Shown here one piece after another: positions 56,951 through 64,000 of a stretch of 64,000 nucleotides of DNA. Position 1 is the first letter of the stretch; the number at the start of each line of letters is the position of its first letter. The position numbers were made by a program, and so were the translations under genes. The stretch lies in the NCBI GenBank assembly GCA_020853885.1, contig JADYXZ010000004.1:62001-126000 (forward strand), in the 5' to 3' direction. A model generated the notes under the pieces. It made no database searches. It saw nothing but the letters and a program-made list of their open reading frames with translations, and had not been told where the DNA came from. The DNA comes from Bradyrhizobiaceae bacterium. Lineage in GTDB: Bacteria > Pseudomonadota > Alphaproteobacteria > Rhizobiales > Xanthobacteraceae.

Positions 56951-59900
56951 GTGCAGCACGCACTCCTTGCTCTTGCCATTGCCCTCATCCTCGCGATCGT
57001 CGCGGCGCTCGCGGCGCCGGCCTATGTCAACTGGAACGACTGGCGCGCGGCCTTCGAGGACCGCGCCACGGCGCTCGCCGGCGCGCCGGTGCGCATCCGC
57101 GGTCGCATCGAGGCATCGCTCCTGCCGACGCCGGCGTTCGTTTTTCGTGACGTCGCCATCGGCGACCCGGACAAGGGCACCGGCGTGCGGGTGGGCGAGG
57201 TGCGCGGCATCCTTTCGCTCGGCCCGCTGCTCCGGGGCGTGCTGGAGGCCGAGGAGTTCGTGCTGGTGCGGCCGGCGATCCGCGTGACATCGGAAGGAAG
57301 CGGCAGGCCGGTATTGGCGTCGCTGCTGGCGGCGGGCCGCGCGACGGGCGTGGTCGCGCTGGCGCGGGTGTCGGTGGAGCGGGGCTCGCTCGTGATCGAC
57401 GACCGCGCGAGCGGCGAGCTTTCGATCTTCGACGAGATCACGGCGGACGGCGAATTGCGGGCGCGGGAAGGGCCGCTGCGCATCGACGCGACGTTCCTGC
57501 GCGACGGCCGGCGCTGGAGCCTGCGCGCGGGCACCGGCAGGTTCGGCGACGAGGGGGCCGGCCGGGTGCGGCTGACGCTGGAGCGGATGGGCGACGGGAC
57601 GCTGTTCGACGCTGACGGCATGCTGTCGCTCGCAAACGCTGCGCCGCGCTTCGACGGCAAGGTGAGCGCGAACCGGCGGCGTGGCCCGGGGCTGCCGTGG
57701 CAGATCAATGCGAATGCCAAGGCGACCGAGAAATCGGTCGCGCTCGACGGGTTCGAGCTCACGGTGGGCGCGAGCGCGGCGCCCATCGACCTCACGGGCC
57801 AGGTCCAGTTCGAACCGCGGCGCGGCGGCCGCATCGACGGAACGTTGAACGCGCGCCGGGTCGACCTCGACCTGGTGAGCAGCGGCGGCGAGGCGGCGAA
57901 AGGATTGCCGGGTGCTGCGGCGGCGTTGCGCGAGATGCTTGCGCTCCTGAACGATCTTCCGCTGCAGGGGCGTATCGAAGTCGCCGCCGAGGCCGTGGCC
58001 GCCGGCGGCGGCACCGTGCGCGACGCGAAGGCGGAACTCGGGCTTCGTGAGAACTCGTTCGCGATCAATTCGCTGGAGGCGCGTCTGCCGGGCCGCGGAA
58101 CGCTGACCGCTTCGGGATCGGGTGCGGGCAACACGATCTTCAACGGCACGGCGGCGGTCGAGGCGGAAGACGCGTCCGCGTTGCTGCGCTGGGCGCTCGC
58201 CGACGCCGCGCCGGCATTGCCTTCGAGCGGGCCGTTGCGTCTTGCCGGCAAGGTGGAGTGGGCGGACGGCCGCATCGCCGCGGATGAGTTCGAGTTCGCG
58301 TTCGGCGAGGCGAAGCTCGGCGGCCGCTTGCGCGCCGAGCCGGCAGACGGCAAGCGGCGCGCGCAGATCGAGGCGGATCTCCACGCGAGCGGCGTCGATC
58401 TCGACCGGTTCGTGCCGTTCGTGCAAACGGCGCGCGGCTGGACGGACGGTGCCGATCTCGCGCTGACACTCGACGGCCGCAATCTGCGCGCGTTCGGCCG
58501 GACGCTCGCCCGCGTCGATGCCTCGGTTTCGCGCGCGGGCGATGCCTTGGCTGTCGAGCGCTTTGTCGTCGACGACTTCGAAGGGCTGTCCGGGCTTGCG
58601 CGCGGACGCATCGCGGGCTCGGTCGAGCGGCCGAGCGGCCGCATCGACTTCGAGCTGGAATCCCGCCGGCCGGATGGATTGGCGGCGATCGTCGCGCCGC
58701 TGCTCGGCGACGAAGCCGCGCGCATCGCATCGGCGATCGCCGGTTCCGGGCGACCGTTGCGCCTCTACGGCGCGGCGCTCGGCGCCGGTGCGGCGGCGGG
58801 CCTGGAAGTGACCGCGAGCGGCTATCTCGCGGAGGTCGAGCTGAGCGTCGCCGCGCACTTCGACACGCTCGCGCGGGCGCTGTCGGAAGCGCACCTGATG
58901 CTGGAGACGGGCGACGCCGGCAAGCTCGTCTCGCTCATCGGCTTGAAGCCGGGCCTGCCGGCCGCGGGCGAGGCGACGCTGGAAGTCCTGTTCGCCAAGC
59001 CCGAAACCGTGTTGCCGGTGACGGCGCGGCTTTCCGTTCCCGGATCGAAGCTCGTCGCCGAGGGCGAGTTGCGCAAGGGCGCGGAAGGGCGGATCGAGCC
59101 GCGGCTCGACCTGCGGCTCGAAGCCGGCGACCTGCGGCCGCTGCTGTCAGCAGTCGCGCGAAGCAGCGAGGCGGCGGTGCCCGGTCAAGGGAGCGCGCGG
59201 CTTGTGCGCAAGGGCGACCAATTCATGCTGGAAAGGATCGACCTGAAGTTGGCCGGCTCCGGCGTGAAGGGCGGCCTCACGATCGGCCGCGCGGAGGAGA
59301 TTTCGCTAGCCGGCAATCTGGCGATCGAGCGGGCGCGCGCGGACACCCTGCTCGCGCTGCTCGTGGGCAGCACCGAGAAGGGCAAGGCGCCGTGGCCCGC
59401 ATCGCGGCTCGATCCGTCGCCGGTTGCGGGGACAAGCGGCAAGATCGAGCTGGAGGTGAAGGAGCTGCAACTCGCCGACGGCCTCGCGGCTACGGCTGCG
59501 AAGTTCAACGCACGGCTTGCACCGGGCGAAACCTCGATCGAAGTGCTTTCCGCGGAACTCGCAGGCGGCAAGCTCACGGGGAGCGCCCGCTTCGTGCGCG
59601 GCGCTGCGCTCGGCTTTGACGGCCGCGCGTCGCTCGCATCGTTTGCTGCCGACCAGCTGCTCGCGCCGCTCGGCGGTCAGGCAAGCGTGCGCGGGCTCGG
59701 CAATCTCACGCTGACAATCGCCGGCAACGGCGAGACGCCGGCCGCGGTGGTCGGCAGCCTTGCGGGACAGGGGACGCTGGCGCTGGAAGCGCTCGAGATC
59801 GATCGGCTCGATCCGAACGCATTGAGCGCCGTGCTGGCGATCGGCGAGGAAGGCGAGCCGCGCGACGAGGCCGGCGTGGTTGCCGCGCTCGCGCCGGCGC

Positions 59901-60478
59901 TTGCGAAGGGGCCGCTGCGTATCGGCAAGATCGAGTCGCCGATCGTCGTCGCGGGCGGCGTGGCGCGGACGGGCCGCGCGCGCACGCAGGCAGGCCCGGC
60001 GCAGGTGACCGCCGAAGGCAATGTCGATCTTTCCAGGCTCGGGTTCGAGGCGGCGGTGGAAATCGAAGCCGCCCCGCCGGCCGGACTGACGATGCGTCCG
60101 GCCGCCACCGTTCGCTGGCGCGGGCCGCTTGCCGCGCCCGAGCGGAGCATCGACGCGGCGGCGCTGGCGACGGCGATCGCGTTGCGGGCGATGGAGCGCG
60201 AGACCAAGCGCATCGAGGAGCGCGACCGCGCGTTGCCGAAACGCTCGGACCCGGTGCCTCCGGCCATCGAAGCGCAGCCGCTCGCAGCGGCCGCGCCGCT
60301 GCCTGACAAGATCGAGGAAGGCTCCACGGCTTCCGTGCCGGGTGCGAACGCGCCGTCCTCGCGTATCCCCCAGCCGCCGACGCGGCCGCGCAGCGTCCCG
60401 CCCGCCGCGACCATGCTGCCGCCGCTCGCGCCGCCGATCGAGATCCGCCCGGCGCCGCGCATCCTCGGCGAGCCATAA
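56951..60478 (+). CDS. AsmA-family giant envelope protein
   Basis: A 1175-residue protein with an N-terminal membrane anchor (ALLALAIALILAIVAALAAPAYVNWNDW) and the AsmA N-terminal domain (FEDRATALAGAPVRIRGRIEASLLPTPAFVF). A very long beta-rich region follows, with AsmA_2 repeats near 850-1080. The last ~110 residues are Pro/Ala-rich. AsmA-like proteins form bridge-like lipid-transport grooves between inner and outer membranes in other bacteria. It starts with GTG 56951, 15 bp after the flavoprotein gene, and converges with folA. Confidence 0.88.
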   Translation: MQHALLALAIALILAIVAALAAPAYVNWNDWRAAFEDRATALAGAPVRIRGRIEASLLPTPAFVFRDVAIGDPDKGTGVRVGEVRGILSLGPLLRGVLEAEEFVLVRPAIRVTSEGSGRPVLASLLAAGRATGVVALARVSVERGSLVIDDRASGELSIFDEITADGELRAREGPLRIDATFLRDGRRWSLRAGTGRFGDEGAGRVRLTLERMGDGTLFDADGMLSLANAAPRFDGKVSANRRRGPGLPWQINANAKATEKSVALDGFELTVGASAAPIDLTGQVQFEPRRGGRIDGTLNARRVDLDLVSSGGEAAKGLPGAAAALREMLALLNDLPLQGRIEVAAEAVAAGGGTVRDAKAELGLRENSFAINSLEARLPGRGTLTASGSGAGNTIFNGTAAVEAEDASALLRWALADAAPALPSSGPLRLAGKVEWADGRIAADEFEFAFGEAKLGGRLRAEPADGKRRAQIEADLHASGVDLDRFVPFVQTARGWTDGADLALTLDGRNLRAFGRTLARVDASVSRAGDALAVERFVVDDFEGLSGLARGRIAGSVERPSGRIDFELESRRPDGLAAIVAPLLGDEAARIASAIAGSGRPLRLYGAALGAGAAAGLEVTASGYLAEVELSVAAHFDTLARALSEAHLMLETGDAGKLVSLIGLKPGLPAAGEATLEVLFAKPETVLPVTARLSVPGSKLVAEGELRKGAEGRIEPRLDLRLEAGDLRPLLSAVARSSEAAVPGQGSARLVRKGDQFMLERIDLKLAGSGVKGGLTIGRAEEISLAGNLAIERARADTLLALLVGSTEKGKAPWPASRLDPSPVAGTSGKIELEVKELQLADGLAATAAKFNARLAPGETSIEVLSAELAGGKLTGSARFVRGAALGFDGRASLASFAADQLLAPLGGQASVRGLGNLTLTIAGNGETPAAVVGSLAGQGTLALEALEIDRLDPNALSAVLAIGEEGEPRDEAGVVAALAPALAKGPLRIGKIESPIVVAGGVARTGRARTQAGPAQVTAEGNVDLSRLGFEAAVEIEAAPPAGLTMRPAATVRWRGPLAAPERSIDAAALATAIALRAMERETKRIEERDRALPKRSDPVPPAIEAQPLAAAAPLPDKIEEGSTASVPGANAPSSRIPQPPTRPRSVPPAATMLPPLAPPIEIRPAPRILGEP

Positions 60479-60480
60479 GG

Positions 60481-60996
60481 TCAGCGCCGGTCGAGCACCA
60501 CGAACGAATAGGAATGCGCGTCGCCCGCGCCTTGCAGCGGCCCTTCGCGCGCGACCTCGCGCCACTCGTCGAGATCGAGCTTCGGGAAATACGCGGTGCC
60601 CCGCGGCGCGGCGTGGACTTCGGTGAGGTAGATGCGGCTGACCTGCGTAAGCGTGTCCGCGTAAAGCTCGCCGCCGCCGATGATCGCGATTTCGTCGGCG
60701 CCGAGGCGTTCGGCTTCCGTGCGGGCAAGCTCGAGACCGGCCTCGATGCTGGGCGCGACGAGGACACCGTCCGCCCGGAATGCCGGATCGCGCGTGAGCA
60801 CGATGTTGGTCCTTCCGGGGAGCGGGCGTCCGATCGACAGAAATGTGCGGCGGCCCATCAGGATCGGCTTGCCGATCGTGACGGCCTTGAAGTGTTTGAG
60901 ATCGCCGGGGAGCCGCCACGGCAGGTCGCCGTTGCGGCCGATCACGCCGTTCTCGGCGACGGCGACGACCAGCACGATACGTGGGTTGCGGCTCAC
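60481..60996 (-). CDS. folA: Dihydrofolate reductase
   Basis: A 171-residue DHFR reducing dihydrofolate with NADPH. N-terminal VVAVAENGVIGRNGDLPWRLPGDLKHF with the catalytic Asp in the DLKHF segment, then PILMGRRTFLSIGRPLPGR and the NADPH-binding IAIIGGGELYADTL. It starts inside the last codons of sspB (4-nt overlap), so both are in one transcript. The folate link to a LigM-like demethylase elsewhere in the window is only thematic. Confidence 0.97.
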   Translation of the reverse strand: MSRNPRIVLVVAVAENGVIGRNGDLPWRLPGDLKHFKAVTIGKPILMGRRTFLSIGRPLPGRTNIVLTRDPAFRADGVLVAPSIEAGLELARTEAERLGADEIAIIGGGELYADTLTQVSRIYLTEVHAAPRGTAYFPKLDLDEWREVAREGPLQGAGDAHSYSFVVLDRR

Positions 60997-61637
60997 TTCT
61001 TGCGGAACTTGTCGAGGCGCACGACTTCGGCGCCGCCCGGCTGATCGTCGGGCGGGGGCGCAGGCTCGGCGGGCGTGGATGCAGCGGGCTTCTTGCCCGT
61101 AGCCGGCACGGAGCTGCGCGCGGGCCGCGTCTCCTCCGGCTCGGAAGCGGCGCCACGCGGTGCGGGGCGCGTCGCGCCGCCGTGGGGAATCGCATCGGTG
61201 GCGGGCGCCGTATCCTGCGCGGCGTCCTTCTCGGGCGCCTTCGCCTCGGCGAGTTCGAATTGCAGGCCGAACTGCACGGACGGATCGAAAAAGCCCTTGA
61301 TCGCCGCGTAGGGAACCGACAGCCGCTCCGGAATGCCGTTGAAGGAAACGCCGACGTCGAAGCGGTCGTCGTGCACGATCAGGTCCCAGAACTGGTGCTG
61401 GAGCACGATCGTCATCTCTTCGGGATATTTCTCCCGCAGGCGATCGGAGATGCTCACCCCGTCGGCTCGGGTGTTGAACGTGATGAAGAAATGATGCTCG
61501 CCCGGCAGGCCGCGCGCCGCGACATCGGCGAGCACCTTTTTCACGACACCGCGCAGCGCGTCCTGCGCGAGCAGATCGTAGCGGATCAGGTCGACGGGCA
61601 TATCGGGAGTGAAGCCGATTCCGTTGCAGTGCGCCAT
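60993..61637 (-). CDS. sspB: ClpXP adaptor SspB (alphaproteobacterial type)
   Basis: A 214-residue SspB-alpha protein, which binds the ssrA tag and hands tagged proteins to ClpXP. The folded domain (about residues 15-125) reads LIRYDLLAQDALRGVVKKVL, HHFFITFNTRADGVSISDRL, PEEMTIVLQHQFWDL and FDVGVSFNGIPERLSVPY. A disordered Ala/Pro/Glu linker follows, ending in VVRLDKFRKK, which resembles the ClpX-binding XB motif. ATG 61637 is taken, though the conserved part starts at MPVDLIRYD. It lies directly downstream of ssrA on the same strand. Confidence 0.92.
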   Translation of the reverse strand: MAHCNGIGFTPDMPVDLIRYDLLAQDALRGVVKKVLADVAARGLPGEHHFFITFNTRADGVSISDRLREKYPEEMTIVLQHQFWDLIVHDDRFDVGVSFNGIPERLSVPYAAIKGFFDPSVQFGLQFELAEAKAPEKDAAQDTAPATDAIPHGGATRPAPRGAASEPEETRPARSSVPATGKKPAASTPAEPAPPPDDQPGGAEVVRLDKFRKK

Positions 61638-61644
61638 AGGCCGG

Positions 61645-61681
61645 AAAACGAAAGTGGGGGCTTCTGTTGCCAGGTGCCCCC
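61645..61681 (-). terminator. Terminator of ssrA
   Basis: Read on the reverse strand: GGGGGC (61681-61676), a 14-nt loop, GCCCCC (61661-61656), then ACTTTCGTTTT. It separates ssrA from sspB by a few bases only. Confidence 0.7.
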
Positions 61682-61981
61682 GAACCCCGCCTAAAGGTGC
61701 AAACCCTCAGGGCTTAAGATCGGTCTTTCAAACCGCTTACGCGGCCTGAGCAACCGGAGCATAGTTGTCGTTGGCAACTATGGTTAGGCCCGATAACGGC
61801 GGTACCATACCGAGCAAAAGCGCGCCCTTTACACCCTCGTCGATCCTGGTTCGGCCCCGCCGAAACCCAATTCCGTGTCGCGCCGTGCGCCTTGGGCTTT
61901 GGTGGAGCCGCCGGGTACTGCCCCCGGGTCCGAAAGGTTTATTTCGACGTGCGTTTATCGCCATAGCCGGCTTGCGCCGGC
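61682..61981 (-). ncRNA. ssrA: tmRNA, two-piece (circularly permuted)
   Basis: The RNA that rescues stalled ribosomes and tags nascent proteins. On the reverse strand the acceptor piece comes first. It has a T-arm CCGGG-GGCAGTA-CCCGG (61927-61911) and ends in CGGCTCCACCA at 61900. After an intervening segment of about 40 nt, the coding piece starts with GGGGCCGAACCAGGATCGAC (from 61858). Its GGGGCCG pairs with CGGCUCC of the acceptor piece, 7 bp with one G-U. The tag reading frame (61775-61737) encodes ANDNYAPVAQAA then TAA. This order is the permuted form of alphaproteobacteria. The 5' end is estimated from a TATATT box; ends are accurate to about 10 nt. Confidence 0.95.
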
Positions 61982-61987
61982 ACCCCG

Positions 61988-61993
61988 AATATA
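61988..61993 (-). promoter_or_regulatory. -10 box of ssrA
   Basis: TATATT on the reverse strand, about 7 bp before the first stable stem of the acceptor piece (GCCGGC-GCAA-GCCGGC region). No good -35 was found. The ~210 bp further upstream, to the small membrane gene, show no recognised gene. Confidence 0.35.
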
Positions 61994-62202
61994 GGGGCAA
62001 GACGTTAGCGAAAAAAGACCCCGGAAAACGCCTGCCAGGGCGCTTGAAGTGCGGTTCAGGCGACGATTCCCGCGGGGCCGCGATGGGTGCCGGGGTGGGC
62101 GCCGGATTCTTGAGTCATTTCAGCGGGCTGCCGCGCGCCGTGCAGAAATCGATTCCGGCACGCGGGCTCGCGAATCGATTCAGGAGCGATTGAGACCGCG
62201 AT

Positions 62203-62367
62203 TCAATTCTTTGACAGCTTGAAATATTGCCCGATTGCGGCGAGCGCGAAGAGCACCGCGCCTGCAATGTAGAGCCAGAGCACGAGGGTCGGCGTCTCCG
62301 GCCCGCTGAAATAAGCCGCGCCGGCCGCGAGCACGGCGCCGACCAGATAGACGAGAACCAGTTGCAT
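62203..62367 (-). CDS. Small two-helix membrane protein
   Basis: A 54-residue protein with two hydrophobic helices (LVLVYLVGAVLAAGAAYF and LVLWLYIAGAVLFALAAIG) joined by SGPETPT, and a short basic tail (QYFKLSKN). A strong CCGGAGGG ribosome-binding site stands 5 nt before ATG 62367. It lies 21 bp downstream of ridA on the same strand and is probably co-transcribed. The family is not recognised. Confidence 0.75.
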   Translation of the reverse strand: MQLVLVYLVGAVLAAGAAYFSGPETPTLVLWLYIAGAVLFALAAIGQYFKLSKN

Positions 62368-62388
62368 CGTTTCCCTCCGGTGCCACCT

Positions 62389-62781
62389 TCAGCGGACGGC
62401 GATGCATTCCACCTCGACGCGGGCGCCGAAGGCAAGGCCGCTTGTGCCGAAGGCCGAGCGCGCCGGATAGGGCGGCTCGAAATAGGTGACATAGACCTTG
62501 TTGAAGGTTTCCCAGTCCTGCATGTCGGCGAGCATGACGAGGCATCGCACGATGTTCTTCGTGGTCATGCCGTTCGCCGCGAGCGTCGTGACGATGTTGT
62601 CCATCACCTGACGGAATTCGGCTTCCGGCGTCGCGTTGTTGAGCGCGAGCTTGCCGGGGAGCGTGCCGATCTGGCCGGACAGCAGCACGAGATTGCCGAC
62701 CGCCATTCCTTCGGAGAAGGGCAGGCCGGCGGGCAGATGGCCGCCGGGCTTGAGCGGCTCGGGCTTGGCGATCAGGGTCAT
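62389..62781 (-). CDS. ridA: RidA family protein (reactive enamine/imine deaminase)
   Basis: A 130-residue RidA/YjgF-family protein; the archetype hydrolyses reactive 2-aminoacrylate-type intermediates. Segments PFSEGMAVGNLVLLSGQIGT, FRQVMDNIVTTLAANG and PARSAFGTSGLAFGARVEVECIA are typical, though the archetypal active-site Arg context is modified (PPYPARSAFG), so it may be a divergent subgroup. ATG 62781 has an ideal AGGAGG site. That site is buried in a perfect 12-bp hairpin, suggesting translational control. Confidence 0.9.
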   Translation of the reverse strand: MTLIAKPEPLKPGGHLPAGLPFSEGMAVGNLVLLSGQIGTLPGKLALNNATPEAEFRQVMDNIVTTLAANGMTTKNIVRCLVMLADMQDWETFNKVYVTYFEPPYPARSAFGTSGLAFGARVEVECIAVR

Positions 62782-62783
62782 GG

Positions 62784-62814
62784 CTATCCTCCTCGGCGAT
62801 GACGAGGAGGATAG
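62784..62814 (-). promoter_or_regulatory. Hairpin sequestering the ridA ribosome-binding site
   Basis: On the reverse strand CTATCCTCCTCG, loop TCATCGC, CGAGGAGGATAG is a perfect 12-bp stem ending 2 nt before the ridA ATG. The Shine-Dalgarno AGGAGG lies inside the right arm and pairs with CCTCCT of the left arm. No T-run follows, so it is not a typical terminator. Confidence 0.8.
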
Positions 62815-62830
62815 CGGATTTCAGACGCCG

Positions 62831-63964
62831 TCAGGCGACGGCGGCAAGCGATTCCGAAAACTTCGCGCGGGCGCGCGCGGCGTCGTTCGTATAGTGGTTC
62901 GTGTAGTAGGTGATCACCCGCTTGGCGGCGGTGACGCTCAGCTTCTCGAAGCTCGTAAGCGCCGCCTCGGTGTCGTGCGCCGACATGCCGCGGTCGGCCG
63001 CGCGCATGCGGAGCAGCGCCTTCGCCGTCGTGCGCGAGCAGCCGGCGGCCTTGGCAAGGATGAGGACGATGTCGGGGTTCTTATCGAGCAGGCCGCGTTC
63101 GACGAGATCGACGGGGAAGTGACCGAGCAGGGCGAGCGCCGCCACGGCCTTTTCGAACTCCTGCGACGTGGCCGCCGAATGGACCGATTGCTCGGTGAGC
63201 TGGCTCGTCTTGTGGCGGCGCTTGGTCGCCGCCTTCGCCTTGTGAAACTCCGGCGAGTTCTCGCGCACCTTGCGGCTGATCTTGCCGGTGACCTCGGCCA
63301 CCACGTTGCGCACGGCCGCGGCGGCCGCCGGATTGGCGGTGACGAGCTTCAGGCGAACGCGGGAGGAGGCGGTCTGCAGGAGGCGCAGGAAATGATGGCG
63401 GGGAATGTCGCGGCGCAGCGCGAGGCACTCGGCGAGCGTGTCGTCGCCGTTCGCGCGCGTCACCAGCTTGCCGAAGCCGTTGTCGGAGAGGCGCGCGCCG
63501 TCGTTCTTCGCCACCGCGCGCACGACCCGGCGGTCGCCGCGCTCGACGAGCACGTCGGTGACCGCCTCGCTCAAGGCCGACCGCTGGGAAATGGCGTAGA
63601 GGTGCGCCTGGCTCTGGGTGCTGGCGTTTTCGACCAGATCCGACTCGCTGAGGCGCCCGGAATGAACCAGCACGGGCCCGGCGACCTCGATCGAGCGATC
63701 GAATGCGAGCGAGCGGATCATCTGCGGTGGCGCATCGGGCAGGTGCGCGAGGCGGCGCGCGAGCTTGGCGCGCGCCTCGGTCTCGATGACATCGGTGAGC
63801 TTCAGCAGCACATCGTCGAAAACGGCAATCTGCTCGTCGGTGTAGAGGCTCGAGCCGGCAATGAAGAGATCGCAGATGCGTTTCAGGGCGCGCAGGCGCT
63901 GCCGCGGAGTGCCGGTGGCGATGGCGGTCTCAATCTCGTGAAGGAGGGTGGGAGTCTCAGGCAT
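62831..63964 (-). CDS. DUF2336 domain protein
   Basis: A 377-residue, mostly alpha-helical protein of the DUF2336 family (HEAT-like helical repeats), restricted largely to alphaproteobacteria. Repeating helices such as RLRALKRICDLFIAGSS, ARAKLARRLAHLPDAPPQ and DNGFGKLVTRANGDDTLAECL are visible. The C-terminal third has a small helix-turn-helix-like stretch (ILAKAAGCSRTTAKALLRMR). ATG 63964 (MPETPTLL) is chosen; GTG 63976 is also possible and neither has a strong ribosome-binding site. Function unknown. It is probably cytoplasmic, 49 bp upstream of ridA. Confidence 0.87.
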   Translation of the reverse strand: MPETPTLLHEIETAIATGTPRQRLRALKRICDLFIAGSSLYTDEQIAVFDDVLLKLTDVIETEARAKLARRLAHLPDAPPQMIRSLAFDRSIEVAGPVLVHSGRLSESDLVENASTQSQAHLYAISQRSALSEAVTDVLVERGDRRVVRAVAKNDGARLSDNGFGKLVTRANGDDTLAECLALRRDIPRHHFLRLLQTASSRVRLKLVTANPAAAAAVRNVVAEVTGKISRKVRENSPEFHKAKAATKRRHKTSQLTEQSVHSAATSQEFEKAVAALALLGHFPVDLVERGLLDKNPDIVLILAKAAGCSRTTAKALLRMRAADRGMSAHDTEAALTSFEKLSVTAAKRVITYYTNHYTNDAARARAKFSESLAAVA

Positions 63965-64000
63965 TTTCTGGAACACTCGCTGGCTGAAATTGGGCGCGCT

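Noticed and set aside
56111-58894. A 927-codon antisense frame over the flavoprotein and AsmA genes
   Set aside because: Arg-rich low-complexity translation with no recognisable domain; the forward genes explain the region.
61737-62000. An 87-residue reverse-strand reading frame ending in ANDNYAPVAQAA
   Set aside because: It is the tmRNA gene read as protein; only the last 12 codons and stop (the tag) are translated, by resumption rather than from its own start.

Overview
The window is chromosomal DNA of a high-GC alphaproteobacterium, most likely of the order Hyphomicrobiales (Rhizobiales), near the Bradyrhizobiaceae/Xanthobacteraceae. The pointers are a two-piece (circularly permuted) tmRNA with tag ANDNYAPVAQAA, an alphaproteobacterial SspB, a CtrA-type box (TTAA-N7-TTAAC) in front of ftsQ, GANTC (CcrM) sites at cell-division promoters, FtsZ with a very long linker, DUF2336 and DUF3309 proteins, and many REP-like palindromes of rhizobial type. 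No tRNA, 16S/23S rRNA, insertion sequence, prophage or CRISPR array was seen.

Layout. 0.4-2.6 kb: extensin-family lipoprotein and an alpha/beta hydrolase. 2.6-10.1 kb: a catabolic cassette with a fused hydantoinase/5-oxoprolinase, a divergent MarR-like regulator and a three-gene TRAP transporter; a 17-bp palindrome lies in the divergent promoter. 10.1-12.9 kb: vapBC, RNase P RNA, a small secreted protein and a cell-wall amidase. 13.0-34.0 kb: the dcw cell-wall and division cluster, mraZ-rsmH-ftsL-ftsI-murE-murF-mraY-murD-ftsW-murG-murC-(glutamine amidotransferase)-murB-ddl, then a reverse-strand toxin-antitoxin pair, then ftsQ-ftsA-ftsZ under their own control region, ending in a strong terminator. 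34.2-39.5 kb: lpxC, bamD, recN and, on the reverse strand, dinB. 39.5-43.4 kb: a LysR / LigM-like O-demethylase / substrate-binding-protein cassette, probably for methoxylated aromatics. 43.6-54.2 kb: ligA, a DUF3309 protein, aminopeptidase P, UvrD-type helicase, hicAB, an M3 peptidase and prmA. 54.4-64 kb: small proteins, a hotdog thioesterase, a D-lactate-dehydrogenase-type flavoprotein, a giant AsmA protein, folA, sspB, ssrA, ridA and a DUF2336 protein.

How the genes work together. The central 21 kb makes peptidoglycan precursor (MurB-F, Ddl), lipid-linked precursor (MraY, MurG) and the septal machinery (FtsL/I/W/Q/A/Z), largely as one co-directional, translationally coupled string. LpxC and BamD add outer-membrane biogenesis, and RecN, LigA, UvrD and DinB add DNA repair. 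The right end links trans-translation (ssrA) to its ClpXP adaptor (sspB).

The most unusual content is not a new enzyme system but structured DNA. REP-like palindromes are inserted in frame into the oxoprolinase gene at two places. Long hairpins underlie the first codons of the extensin-like gene. Palindromes supply or abut stop and start codons of several genes. A perfect 12-bp hairpin hides the ribosome-binding site of ridA. Functions come from motifs and family knowledge recognised by eye; no database search was run.
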